64,000 bases of DNA from Subtercola lobariae. GTDB lineage: Bacteria > Actinomycetota > Actinomycetes > Actinomycetales > Microbacteriaceae. Below the pieces are notes generated by a model. It had not been told where the DNA came from, did no database searches, and saw nothing but the letters and a program-made list of their open reading frames with translations. A program made the translations under genes and the position numbers. Positions 36,729-45,288 of this stretch are shown here, piece after piece. Location: NCBI RefSeq assembly GCF_014640255.1, contig NZ_BMGP01000003.1, positions 496,001 through 560,000 on the forward strand. Direction: 5' to 3'. Numbering within the stretch: position 1 is the stretch's first letter; each line of letters begins with the position of its first letter.

Positions 36729-39323
36729 GTGACAGTTCTGAAGCAGGGCACCAAACGCACAGCGTCGGCGAGTTCGGCTGCCAGACTTTCGCGAGTCTGC
36801 CTGCTCGGGCTCGGGGTGCTCGCTGTGGCGCTGCCCCTCGTTCTGGCGCAATCTGCGGAGCCTGCTCGGGCGGCCGGCGAAACGGCCACGCCAAGCGACA
36901 CCCCGCCGGCAGAGTCGTTTCTGTCGGCAGAGTCGTCGCAGCCGGCAGAGTCGTTTCTGTCGGCAGAGTCGTCGCAGCCGGCAGAGTCGTCGCAGCCGGC
37001 GGAGTCGTCGCCAGCTGGGTCGTCGCCGTCTGCGCCGCCCACATGGGGGGCCAGTTCAGGCCCGACGATCGACTCGCCCGCCGCTGCCGATCTGCTCAGC
37101 GGCTCCGTCACGGTGACCGGGTCTGCGCTGCCCGACAGCAGCATCCAGGTGTCGAGCAGCACACAATCCGACCCGCTCTGCACACTGACCGCTGGCGACG
37201 ACGGTTCATTCAGCTGCACGAGTTCGGGTCTGCCGAGCGCACCGAACGTGGTGCTCACGGTCGTTCAACTCGTGCCCGGAGAAGACAGCCAGAGTGCGTC
37301 GGTGACTGTGAACGTGCTGAAGGCTCCGACGCTGCGATCGGGAGCAGCCGGTGGCGTGTCGACGGGGTACGGAACGGTGCGCGGCACGGCGTTCGCCGGG
37401 GCTACCGTCACAGCACACGGTGGGGGCTACTCGTGCTCTTCGGTGGCTGACGGTCAGGGTGGCTGGGCGTGCAACCTCGGTTCGGGCATCCCGAGCGGGT
37501 CGATCACCGTGCGCGCCAGTCAGGCGACGGGCTGGAGCAATGGCGTGAGTTCGGCGAGTTCGCCGCTCACGCTGCAGATCGATTCTGACCCGCCCTCGCC
37601 ACCGACGATCACCGCACCGGTTGCCGGCGCGAGCATGCCTCTGACGGGCGCCGCGATTTCGGGAACGGGCGAGCAAGGCGCGCTGGTCACGGTTTTCGCG
37701 GGCTCGTTCGCGGCCTGCACTGCCACGGTGCAAGGCAGCGCGTGGAGTTGTCTGGCCGGAACGGTCGCCGCTGGCAGCTACCCGCTCTCGGCGATTCAGC
37801 AAGACGCTGCCGGAAACGTCAGCGACGAAAGCGCACCCTACGCCGTGGCTTTCGCCGCGGCGACGGGCGCGGGCGCGGGCGGTTCGACACCGGGTTCGCC
37901 AACGCCCACGGGCTCCGCTGGCTCGTCGGGCGGCGCTTCGCCCAACTCGGGTACCGGTGGCGACGGCACGGCCACCGGCGCGGCCGGCACGCCGGGGCCG
38001 ACGGCGGCAGGCGGTTCGACTGGGCAGGCCGGGGGCGGTTCGGGCGGTTCGTCAGGCAGCGGAGACTCGAGCGGCAGCGGGTCGGGCAGCGGCACCGGCG
38101 GCAGCGGTTCGGGCAGCAACAGCGGCACGGGCGGCACGGGCGCGGGCGGCGGCGCGGGCGCAGGCACCGGCGGCTCGGGCACCAGCAACGGCGGCGGGGG
38201 CGACCCGGGCGGCAATTCGCTCACGCCCGGCTCGGCCAACGACCCCAGCGCGTGGGCCGGAGCGACCCGGTTCACCTCGGCGTTGCAGCCCGTTCTGCAG
38301 ACCTCACCGGTGACGACCTGGCTGCTCTCGCTTCTCGCGGCGCTCGCCATCATCGTGCTGATCGCCGCCCCCGGCCGGCTGCTCAGCTCTGGCCTCTCAC
38401 GGCTGCGATCGGTCGCGCCCGCCACCGTCGCACCGCGCCTGCGCTCTGTCGCCAGGGGCGCCACCGCGCCGTTGACGACGGCGACGACGGCGACGGCGGC
38501 GTCTGCCCGCAAGCCTCGAGTCACGGGGCGAAACCGGTCGCGCACCGAATACGATTCAGCACCCGACGTGCGGGTGAACCCCTGGCTGATCGCTGCGGGC
38601 GCCATCATCGTGGCCGCGGGAATCGGAATGTTGTCGGGCCCCGTCGCCAACCAGCCCGCCTACCTTCGTCTGTTACTCGCGCTCTGCGCAGCGTTCGCCC
38701 TGCTCACTGCGGCGGCCGTCGTTTTGCCTCGTGCGCTTGCGAAACGGTGGCTCGGGGTGTCGAGCGACATCTTGTTCGCCCCCCGGTACCTGCTCATCGC
38801 CGGCGCCGCAGCTCTCGCCTCGCGCCTCTTCGACCTGCAACCGGCCGTCTTGTTCGGGCTGCTGTTCATGCTCACCCTCGCCGAGGTGGTCTCGCGCACT
38901 AAACGGGCCCAGTTCGCGTTACTGCAGCTGGCGGCGCGCGTTGTCAGCGGCTCGCTCGCCTGGCTGCTGGTGGCCGTGGTTCCGGCATTCGGGTCGTCGG
39001 CGGCTGCGATCGACCCGTTCTCGACCTTCGCGAACGAGACCCTCAACACCCTGGCGCTCGCCGCCTTCAGTGCCGCCGCGGTGACCGTCTTGCCGTTCGG
39101 CCGGATGCTCGGCAAGACCCTCTTCGACTGGTCGAAGCCCGCGTGGTTCGCGGCGGCCGTGGTGTCGTTCACCCTTCTCGCAGCGGTGCTCGTACCCTCG
39201 TTCGAACACGCTGGCCGCGCATTTCAGGCGGCACAGGTCATTATCGTGGGCGTCGCCTTCGCCGCGGTGAGCATCTCGGTGTGGGCGTGGCAGAAATTCG
39301 TGACGCCCACGTTGAACGAGTGA
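36729..39323 (+). CDS. Ig-like repeat surface protein with multi-TM C-terminus
   Basis: No family recognised as a whole. 864 residues. Signal peptide: basic start then LLGLGVLAVALPLVLA and a cleavage site near ARA. Then a Ser/Pro/Glu repeat region, three Ig-like modules (about 115-385; DPPSPPTITAPVAGA and QDAAGNVSDESAPYAV are typical), each with a Cys pair, and a Gly/Ser/Thr linker of about 120 residues (390-510). The C-terminus (530-860) has about nine membrane helices. Start at GTG 36729 chosen from promoter spacing; TTG 36708 is an alternative. Confidence 0.72.
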   Translation: MTVLKQGTKRTASASSAARLSRVCLLGLGVLAVALPLVLAQSAEPARAAGETATPSDTPPAESFLSAESSQPAESFLSAESSQPAESSQPAESSPAGSSPSAPPTWGASSGPTIDSPAAADLLSGSVTVTGSALPDSSIQVSSSTQSDPLCTLTAGDDGSFSCTSSGLPSAPNVVLTVVQLVPGEDSQSASVTVNVLKAPTLRSGAAGGVSTGYGTVRGTAFAGATVTAHGGGYSCSSVADGQGGWACNLGSGIPSGSITVRASQATGWSNGVSSASSPLTLQIDSDPPSPPTITAPVAGASMPLTGAAISGTGEQGALVTVFAGSFAACTATVQGSAWSCLAGTVAAGSYPLSAIQQDAAGNVSDESAPYAVAFAAATGAGAGGSTPGSPTPTGSAGSSGGASPNSGTGGDGTATGAAGTPGPTAAGGSTGQAGGGSGGSSGSGDSSGSGSGSGTGGSGSGSNSGTGGTGAGGGAGAGTGGSGTSNGGGGDPGGNSLTPGSANDPSAWAGATRFTSALQPVLQTSPVTTWLLSLLAALAIIVLIAAPGRLLSSGLSRLRSVAPATVAPRLRSVARGATAPLTTATTATAASARKPRVTGRNRSRTEYDSAPDVRVNPWLIAAGAIIVAAGIGMLSGPVANQPAYLRLLLALCAAFALLTAAAVVLPRALAKRWLGVSSDILFAPRYLLIAGAAALASRLFDLQPAVLFGLLFMLTLAEVVSRTKRAQFALLQLAARVVSGSLAWLLVAVVPAFGSSAAAIDPFSTFANETLNTLALAAFSAAAVTVLPFGRMLGKTLFDWSKPAWFAAAVVSFTLLAAVLVPSFEHAGRAFQAAQVIIVGVAFAAVSISVWAWQKFVTPTLNE
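36905..37012. repeat. 36-base tandem repeat in surface protein gene
   Basis: Two exact 36-base units (36905-36940, 36941-36976) and two 18-base half-units (to 37012), encoding PAESFLSAESSQ repeats. In frame, so copy-number change would alter stalk length without a frameshift. Confidence 0.85.
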
Positions 39324-39380
39324 CGACCGTGATGCTCTCGCGCGGGTACCTGCAACACCCCACCGGGAACGACCGGGCGG

Positions 39381-40538
39381 ATGCGTGACGCTGCCCGAGC
39401 CGAGCATCCCGTGACGACGTCAGCCGAACGGGCCGACCGCGCACAGCACGGCCTCACCCAGCACTTCGGCGGAGTGCGTGCCGGCAGCCTTCGATCCCAT
39501 TCGCGCCCGCGCCTCGGCGACCTCGCAGCCTTCAACTACTGGTGGCTCGCGCACGCAGTCGAGGTTCGGGTTGATGCCTTCGAGCGAAGCGGATGCCCGA
39601 GGTGGCTCACTCTCGCCCAGAAGACCTACGCGGGCATCCGTCGGCGCAACGGTAACTCGCTGTTCAACGACTACTTCGACGACATGAGCTGGCTCGCCCT
39701 AGCAGCACTTCGGCTGTTCGACGCCACGCACGAGTCGAGGTATCTCGCCGACGCCGAGTCGCTCTGGCGCCACATTGTGCGCACGGGCTACTACGAACTG
39801 GCCACCGAAACAGATTCTCTGCCGGCCATCGGCTGGCGCCGCCAACAGCCGGCCTACACGAACGCCCCGACCAACGGCAGTTTCGGCATACTCTCGGCTC
39901 GGCTCTTCGAGCGCACCGGCAGAACCGCCTACAGCGCGTTCGCCGACTCGTCACTCGGCTACCTCGAGACCGTGCTCAGAGACCCAGGTACCGGATTTCT
40001 CGCCGACGGAATCAACCGAACCGGCGACGGCACCATCGATCGCGACTGGCGATTCAGCTACAGCCAGGGGCTATACATCGGCGCACAGCTCGAAGCGTTC
40101 GGCCGAGACCGCGACGGGCAGCACCTCACCGAAGCTCTGCGCACGGCCCGAACGACCATCGAGACGCTGGCACCCGAGGGGGTCATCGCGGGCGAGAACG
40201 TCGACGATTCACGGCGCGGCGGCGCCGATATCGGCCTGTTCAAGGGCGTTTTCTACCGGTACGCGGCCGACCTGGCAGCTCACCCGATCGCCCGAGCAGA
40301 AGCAGATTCGGCCTCACGTGGGAATTCGGCACAAGACGTACCATTTCTGACGGCCTTTCTCGTCGACAGCACCGATGTGCTCTGGCAGACCTTCGAGCCG
40401 AGCCTGCTGTCGGCCGACGACTGGCGGCGGTTCGCGACCCGAACCGTAGCGCTGTCGACCGAACTCAGTGCGGTGCTCGCGCTCGAAGCACGAGCACGAC
40501 TTGACGCCGTTACCGGGGCCGCTGAGGCAGCCAGCTGA
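39381..40538 (+). CDS. GH76 family glycoside hydrolase
   Basis: Alpha-1,6-mannanase-type (alpha/alpha)6 barrel. 385 residues with the catalytic pair D100-D101 in YFDDMSWLA, then AYTNAPTNGSFGILSARL and FSYSQGLYIGA. No signal peptide is visible, unlike secreted Gram-positive mannanases, so it should act inside the cell unless the start is misplaced. ATG 39381 follows weak GGGCGG; GTG 39411 is an alternative. Its 3' end overlaps the end of the lipase gene on the other strand by 29 bases. Confidence 0.82.
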   Translation: MRDAARAEHPVTTSAERADRAQHGLTQHFGGVRAGSLRSHSRPRLGDLAAFNYWWLAHAVEVRVDAFERSGCPRWLTLAQKTYAGIRRRNGNSLFNDYFDDMSWLALAALRLFDATHESRYLADAESLWRHIVRTGYYELATETDSLPAIGWRRQQPAYTNAPTNGSFGILSARLFERTGRTAYSAFADSSLGYLETVLRDPGTGFLADGINRTGDGTIDRDWRFSYSQGLYIGAQLEAFGRDRDGQHLTEALRTARTTIETLAPEGVIAGENVDDSRRGGADIGLFKGVFYRYAADLAAHPIARAEADSASRGNSAQDVPFLTAFLVDSTDVLWQTFEPSLLSADDWRRFATRTVALSTELSAVLALEARARLDAVTGAAEAAS

Positions 40539-41220
40539 ACGCTTCGGGCAACAGCCGCAGCAATTTTTTCGACCGCAGAATTCGCGCGTGCCCGGCGACG
40601 TTCAGTCGCACATTTCGGGCGCCAGCCAGCCTGCTGCCCGCCCGAACGTTCTGATCGAACGTCGAATACACCGAAACGATGCGGTCATCGACCGCTGCCG
40701 ACGCACCGAGATAGCGCACGATCAGGTCGTCGTGCGCCAAGGCCCGAACGCTTCGAATGGGCAGGTAATCGCCCCACTGCGACCCCGAGAACGGTGTGTT
40801 GATGGCGATCATGCCGTCGACTCGCCCGGCGTCGTCAAATCGTGTCATGAGGTACTTGCCCACCAGGCCACCCTTGCTGTGCGCTACCAGAATGACGCTC
40901 GAAAGGTCATGGTCGTCGAGGTAGCGAGCGAGAACTGCGGCGCTCTCGTCGATGGGCGCCACATTTCGGCCGAGGCTCGGCACGATGTGCACCGGATGCC
41001 CGAGCCGAACCGCCTCGTCACCGACATGCCTCAAGGCCTGCCACGTTTCGAACACTCCCGGCAGCAGAAGCACGGGTCGCAATACGTTTTCGCGCACCCG
41101 ATAGGCGCTCGCATCGGCGAACGGTTCTGCCGTGCGGCGTTCGAGTGCGGAGCACAGCTCGTCGGTCACGGTGGAGGCGTAGTCGAGCATCCAGAAGCCT
41201 GCTTTGGCAGCACGATTCAC
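40510..41220 (-). CDS. Alpha/beta hydrolase, lipase/acyltransferase-like
   Basis: Serine hydrolase of 236 residues with the nucleophile elbow AHSKGGLVG (S115), similar to PGAP1/triacylglycerol lipase-like proteins. A Gly-His near residue 212 (VAGHARIL) is a candidate for the catalytic histidine. No signal peptide. Its ATG overlaps the stop of 41217-41753 (ATGA), so the two are coupled. The substrate is unknown; an ester or thioester is likely. Confidence 0.78.
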   Translation of the reverse strand: MNRAAKAGFWMLDYASTVTDELCSALERRTAEPFADASAYRVRENVLRPVLLLPGVFETWQALRHVGDEAVRLGHPVHIVPSLGRNVAPIDESAAVLARYLDDHDLSSVILVAHSKGGLVGKYLMTRFDDAGRVDGMIAINTPFSGSQWGDYLPIRSVRALAHDDLIVRYLGASAAVDDRIVSVYSTFDQNVRAGSRLAGARNVRLNVAGHARILRSKKLLRLLPEAFSWLPQRPR

Positions 41221-41753
41221 CGAACCGGCCCCGCGTCACCCATTCCCGCGTCACCCATTCCCGCGTCACCCATTCCCGCGTCACCCAGGCCCGCGTCACC
41301 CAGGCCCGCGTCACCCGACGCCACGTCGCCCAGGCCCGCGCTGAACTCGTCACTCGAAGCGCTGATCAGCACCAAGAGCGCCCCGGCGTAAGCATCGGCC
41401 GGGTCAGTCGCCGCGAAAACCTGGCTCTGACCGGCCAAGACGGTTTCGACTTCGTAGCCGTCTTCGTCGCGGCGCAGCGCCACGAAGGTCGCGGCGAGCA
41501 GCGCCCGCAACTGGTGTTCGGCTGGCAGCCAGAGGGCGTCGTCGAGCGCGACAGAATCGAGCGCCCACTCGGTGGTGCCGTTGAAGCCCAGCACGGTGCC
41601 GGTGGCGAACTCGTGCGCCTCGATGGTCATGTTGCTGAGCGCGAACACGTCACCCTCGAAGCCGGGGCGATCGATGAGAAACATATCCCCCGAAATCGGG
41701 TGCCAACGTAACCCGGCGACCCGCAGCGCTCGGGCGAGCTGAGGTGAGATCAT
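41217..41753 (-). CDS. Unknown protein with GDAGM/L repeat tail
   Basis: 178 residues, from ATG 41753 (MISPQLARALRVAGLRW). Residues 1-130 resemble a small actinobacterial family sometimes annotated 'CpaE' with no real similarity to pilus CpaE (recalled, low confidence). A hydrophobic stretch near 120-133 may be a helix. The C-terminal tail is seven near-perfect five-residue units GDAGL/GDAGM, encoded by 15-base tandem repeats. A longer reading to 41918 is upstream sequence; GATAAT ends six bases before the chosen ATG. Confidence 0.65.
   Translation of the reverse strand: MISPQLARALRVAGLRWHPISGDMFLIDRPGFEGDVFALSNMTIEAHEFATGTVLGFNGTTEWALDSVALDDALWLPAEHQLRALLAATFVALRRDEDGYEVETVLAGQSQVFAATDPADAYAGALLVLISASSDEFSAGLGDVASGDAGLGDAGLGDAGMGDAGMGDAGMGDAGPVR
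41231..41335. repeat. 15-base tandem repeat (7 units)
   Basis: Seven 15-base units of the type CCGCGTCACCCATTC; the first three are identical and the next four vary. Translated on the minus strand as GDAGM or GDAGL pentads. Period five codons keeps the frame. Confidence 0.9.
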
Positions 41754-41759
41754 GGCTTC

Positions 41760-41765
41760 ATTATC
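41760..41765 (-). promoter_or_regulatory. -10 box GATAAT, leaderless start of 41217-41753
   Basis: GATAAT (minus strand) ends six bases before ATG 41753. The TATGTT box of the divergent ROK gene lies about 65 bases away. Confidence 0.45.
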
Positions 41766-41829
41766 GGTGCACAGGCTGAGTGACGATCTGGTAACTATTC
41801 GTGAGAGAAGTTCCCATTGACAGGGGCTG

Positions 41830-41835
41830 TATGTT
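41830..41835 (+). promoter_or_regulatory. -10 box TATGTT, leaderless start of ROK gene
   Basis: TATGTT ends six bases before GTG 41842. A TTGACA at 41817-41822 is only seven bases before it and is therefore not its -35. Confidence 0.35.
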
Positions 41836-41841
41836 GTTCTG

Positions 41842-43023
41842 GTGGAAGACCAACGACGCACTCCCGGCTCGCAGACTTCACTTCGTGAAGCCAACCGGGC
41901 ACGAATCGTCGATGCCATTAAGAAACACGGCGGCCTGACTCAGGTCGAATTGGCCGGTGCTACGGGTCTCTCGCCGGCCACTGTCTCGAACATCGTCAAA
42001 GAGGGTGTCGGCTCAGGTCTGCTGCATACCGCGCCGAGCACACGCAGTGGTCGCCGAGCCCAGCACGTGACGCTCGCGCACACCCTCGGCCTCTTCGTGG
42101 GGGTGCACTTCTCGACCCGCCACATGCGCATCGCTCTGGCCGACGCGGCAAGCACGGTGGTCGCCGAGCACCACATGCCGTTGGCCAAAGACCATCGCGC
42201 CGACAACGAGCTGGACAAGACCACGCTTCTGCTGGCCGACATGCTCGAATCAGTGGATGCCTCGATGCACGAGGTTCTGGCCGTGGGCATCGCGGTGCCT
42301 GCCCCCATCGACCGAGAAACCGGAACCACCGCCCGCAGTGGCATCATGCGTGGGTGGGACGGCGTGGCCGTGGCCGAGGTGATGCAGCGCCGGCTGAAGC
42401 GCCCCGTCTACGTCGACAACGCGGCGAACATGTCGGCTCTGGCCGAATACCGGCTGGGTGCGGCTCGCGGCAAATCGAACTCCGTCACGCTCGACATCGG
42501 AGACGGAATCGGCGCCGGTCTCATTCTGAACGGGGCGTTGTTTCGGGGCCACAACGGGGTCGCGGGCGAATTCGGGCACACGACCATCCTCGAGAACGGC
42601 CCGCTCTGCCGATGCGGAAACCGGGGTTGCCTCGAGGCCATCGCCGGCGGCCCAGCGCTGCTCGACAACCTGCGCGAACAACTCGGCACCATCAAGCTCA
42701 ACGACATCGTGCTGCGCGCCATGTCGGGCGAGCCGGCCTCGATTCGCGCGGTGGCCGACGCCGGGCGGCACATCGGCGTTGCAGCTGCGAACCTCTGCAA
42801 TCTGCTCGACCCTGAACGCATCGTGGTGGGCGGCGAACTCTCCCGGGCCGGCGAGCTGCTGCTCGGGCCACTGAGACACGCAGTCGAACGCTCGATCATC
42901 GTCGGGCCTGAACTCATGCCCGAAATCGTTCAGGGTCAGCTCGGTGCGCGCGCAGCCACTCTGGGGGCCGCTGTTTTCGCGGTCGACAGCGCAAATATCT
43001 TGTCTGACGAGAGAAGTGCTTAA
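41842..43023 (+). CDS. ROK family transcriptional regulator
   Basis: NagC/XylR-type sugar-responsive repressor. 393 residues: MarR-like winged HTH (about 15-70) with LTQVELAGATGLSPATVSN, then a ROK domain (about 85-385). The zinc motif CRCGNRGC is at 256-263, with GEFGHT before it. Lies immediately upstream of and on the same strand as the sugar ABC genes (43126-46545), which it probably controls. GTG start of leaderless type. Confidence 0.9.
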   Translation: MEDQRRTPGSQTSLREANRARIVDAIKKHGGLTQVELAGATGLSPATVSNIVKEGVGSGLLHTAPSTRSGRRAQHVTLAHTLGLFVGVHFSTRHMRIALADAASTVVAEHHMPLAKDHRADNELDKTTLLLADMLESVDASMHEVLAVGIAVPAPIDRETGTTARSGIMRGWDGVAVAEVMQRRLKRPVYVDNAANMSALAEYRLGAARGKSNSVTLDIGDGIGAGLILNGALFRGHNGVAGEFGHTTILENGPLCRCGNRGCLEAIAGGPALLDNLREQLGTIKLNDIVLRAMSGEPASIRAVADAGRHIGVAAANLCNLLDPERIVVGGELSRAGELLLGPLRHAVERSIIVGPELMPEIVQGQLGARAATLGAAVFAVDSANILSDERSA

Positions 43024-43037
43024 CTTGTTATCAAATG

Positions 43038-43056
43038 CTTGACTTCAAGACTTGAC
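43038..43056. promoter_or_regulatory. Candidate ROK operator (CTTGA dyad)
   Basis: CTTGACTTCAAG (43038-43049) is a five-base dyad CTTGA/TCAAG with a two-base centre, followed by a second CTTGAC (43051-43056). It lies in the 102-base gap before the sugar-binding protein gene, where a ROK regulator would act. Inferred from symmetry and position only. Confidence 0.35.
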
Positions 43057-43125
43057 GACAACATCGAAAGATGCCAAGCTCGCTCCAGCCGCCAAAGAGG
43101 GCGGCCCGATTACGGAGGTTTCTCA

Positions 43126-44232
43126 ATGAAGATCGCCACCACGAGAGCGGTCATAGCCACGGCCGCAATCCTGCTCGCAGCCGGCTCACTGACCGCGTGT
43201 TCCAACGGATCATCCAATGGATCAAGTGCGTCGACAGCAACCGCATCAAGCGCCAAGATTGGCTTGCTGCTCCCCGACTCCGTCACCGCTCGCTATGAGA
43301 GCGCTGACAAGCCGTACTTCGAAGCCAAGGTCACCGCCTTGTGCCCCGACTGCACGGTGCTCTACGCGAACGCCGATGGCGACGCTTCGAAGCAGCAACA
43401 GCAGGCTGAGTCGATGCTGACCCAGGGCGTGAACGTTCTCGTTCTCGACCCGTTCGACGGCGAAGCAGCAGCGTCGATCGTCGGCGAAGCAAAGGCCAAG
43501 AACGTGCCGGTCATTTCATACGACCGTCTCATCGACAGCCCCGACTCCTCGGCTTACATCTCGTTCGACAACGAGAAGGTCGGTGAACTCCAGGGTCAGG
43601 CTCTGGTCGACGACCTGAAGAAGACCGGAGTTCCTGCGGGCGCAGGCATCATCATGGTCAACGGTTCGCCGACTGACAACAACGCAACCTTGTTCAAGAA
43701 GGGTGCTCACTCTGTGATCGACACCTCGGGCTACAAGGTGCTCGCCGAGTACGACACACCCGGGTGGGACCCGGCGCAGGCTCAGACCTGGGTCGCAGGC
43801 CAGATCACGCAGTTCGGCAGCCAGATCAAGGGTCTTTATGCAGCGAACGACGGCACCGCAGGTGGCGCCATCGCAGCACTGAAGGGCGCGAACGTCAGCC
43901 CCCTGCCCCCCGTCACCGGTCAAGACGCTGAACTCGCTGGTATCCAGCGCATCCTCTCGGGTGACCAGTACATGACCGTCTACAAGGCCCTCAAGCCTGA
44001 AGCAGAGCAGGCCGCAACGCTGGCCGTCGCTCTGGCGAAGGGCCAGGCTGTCAACGGCACCAGCACCACCAACACCGCCGGCGGGGCCGCTATCCCCTCC
44101 TTCCTGTTGGTTCCGGTTGCTGTGACGGTAGACAACATCGAGAGCACCGTTGTCGCTGACGGGTTCTACACCGCTGCGCAGATCTGCACCGCAGACTACG
44201 CAGCAGCTTGCGCCACCGCGGGCATCAAGTAA
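43126..44232 (+). CDS. Sugar ABC transporter substrate-binding lipoprotein (XylF/ChvE type)
   Basis: Periplasmic-binding-protein-like lipoprotein of the CUT2 class. 368 residues: signal peptide to the lipobox LTAC (Cys about residue 25), then a Ser/Asn-rich linker, then two lobes of the xylose/ribose-binding fold (KIGLLLPDS, NADGDASKQQQQ, VISYDRLI, GLYAANDG). The likely ligand is a monosaccharide. ATG 43126 has a strong GGAGGT. A bidirectional hairpin separates it from the ATPase gene. Confidence 0.9.
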   Translation: MKIATTRAVIATAAILLAAGSLTACSNGSSNGSSASTATASSAKIGLLLPDSVTARYESADKPYFEAKVTALCPDCTVLYANADGDASKQQQQAESMLTQGVNVLVLDPFDGEAAASIVGEAKAKNVPVISYDRLIDSPDSSAYISFDNEKVGELQGQALVDDLKKTGVPAGAGIIMVNGSPTDNNATLFKKGAHSVIDTSGYKVLAEYDTPGWDPAQAQTWVAGQITQFGSQIKGLYAANDGTAGGAIAALKGANVSPLPPVTGQDAELAGIQRILSGDQYMTVYKALKPEAEQAATLAVALAKGQAVNGTSTTNTAGGAAIPSFLLVPVAVTVDNIESTVVADGFYTAAQICTADYAAACATAGIK

Positions 44233-44242
44233 GTATCGAAAA

Positions 44243-44280
44243 AAACCCGGGCGGGGTGTACACACACCCCGCCCGGGTTT
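44243..44280 (+). terminator. Strong hairpin between binding protein and ATPase genes
   Basis: Perfect 17-base stem (44243-44259 with 44264-44280), 4-base loop ACAC. A run of A precedes it and TTT follows, so it can act in both directions. Its place inside the transporter operon fits partial termination that makes the binding protein more abundant than the ATPase and permease. Confidence 0.85.
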
Positions 44281-44332
44281 ACTTTGATGCCCAGCGCGTT
44301 ATTTAGACCAAACGCTAATCAAAGGAGTAATT

Positions 44333-45286
44333 GTGACGATGCAATCAGCCGTCGCTGAACCCACGAGCACCACTCGAGAGCCGGTACTTTCGCTCAAGAA
44401 GGTTTCGAAAGGCTTCGGTGCAGTTCGAGCACTGACCGACATCGACCTCGATATCTATCCGGGTGAGGTGGTGGCCATCGTCGGTGACAATGGAGCCGGA
44501 AAGTCGACTCTCGTCAAGATTCTGGCCGGTGTTCACCCGCAAGACTCCGGCACCATCAGCTTCGATGGCCAGGTCGTGAGCATTCCGACCCCGACCGCGT
44601 CGCGCGCGCTCGGCATCGCCACCGTTTTTCAAGACCTCGCTCTATGCGACAACCTCGACGTTGTGTCGAACCTCTTCTTGGGCCGTGAGATCGTACGCGG
44701 CATCTCGATGGACGAAGAAGAGATGGAGCAGCGCTCCTGGACTCTGCTGCGCCAGCTCTCAGCGAAGATTCCCTCGGTTCGCATCGCCGTCGCTTCACTT
44801 TCCGGTGGCCAGCGCCAGACCGTCGCCATCGCCCGATCGCTGATCGGTGAGCCGAGCGTCGTCATTCTCGACGAGCCGACCGCCGCCCTCGGTGTGGCGC
44901 AGACCGCCGAGGTGCTGAACCTCGTCGAGCGTTTGCGCGAGCGTGGGCTCGGAGTGCTGCTGATCAGCCACAACATGGCTGACGTTCAGGCTGTCGCCGA
45001 CCGCGTGGTCGTTCTGCGGCTCGGCCGCAACAACGGCGACTTCCACGTCGCCGACGTGAGCTACGAAGAGATCATCTCGGCGATCACCGGCGCCACCGAC
45101 AACGTGGTCACCCGTCGTGCCAGCGCACATGCTGTGCAAGCAGCGGCCGACAACGCGGCCGCTGCGCCCGTCGAGGCACCCATTGCCGAAGCAGAAGCCG
45201 TCGCGGCGCCGAGTGCCGGTTCCGTCACCGAAGCTCTGCCGAACAACGCAACGGGTATCGACGCCGATTCAGAGGAGAACCGCTAG
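44333..45286 (+). CDS. Sugar ABC transporter ATPase (single NBD)
   Basis: Energising subunit. 317 residues with one nucleotide-binding domain only: Walker A GDNGAGKST (51-59), signature LSGGQRQT near 159, Walker B VVILDEPTAAL near 178 and the switch histidine in LISHNM. CUT2 ATPases of the XylG/RbsA type usually have two fused domains of about 500 residues, so this is a short FrcA-like form. An Ala/Glu/Pro-rich tail (about 255-317) has no recognised fold. GTG start with AAAGGAG. Confidence 0.88.
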   Translation: MTMQSAVAEPTSTTREPVLSLKKVSKGFGAVRALTDIDLDIYPGEVVAIVGDNGAGKSTLVKILAGVHPQDSGTISFDGQVVSIPTPTASRALGIATVFQDLALCDNLDVVSNLFLGREIVRGISMDEEEMEQRSWTLLRQLSAKIPSVRIAVASLSGGQRQTVAIARSLIGEPSVVILDEPTAALGVAQTAEVLNLVERLRERGLGVLLISHNMADVQAVADRVVVLRLGRNNGDFHVADVSYEEIISAITGATDNVVTRRASAHAVQAAADNAAAAPVEAPIAEAEAVAAPSAGSVTEALPNNATGIDADSEENR

Positions 45287-45288
45287 TC

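Noticed and set aside
41231-41335. CRISPR-like array
   Set aside because: Units are 15 bases without spacers and are in frame inside a coding region.
41817-41822. TTGACA as -35 of the ROK gene
   Set aside because: Only seven bases before the TATGTT box and 17 bases before TGGTGG, which is no -10; treated as chance.
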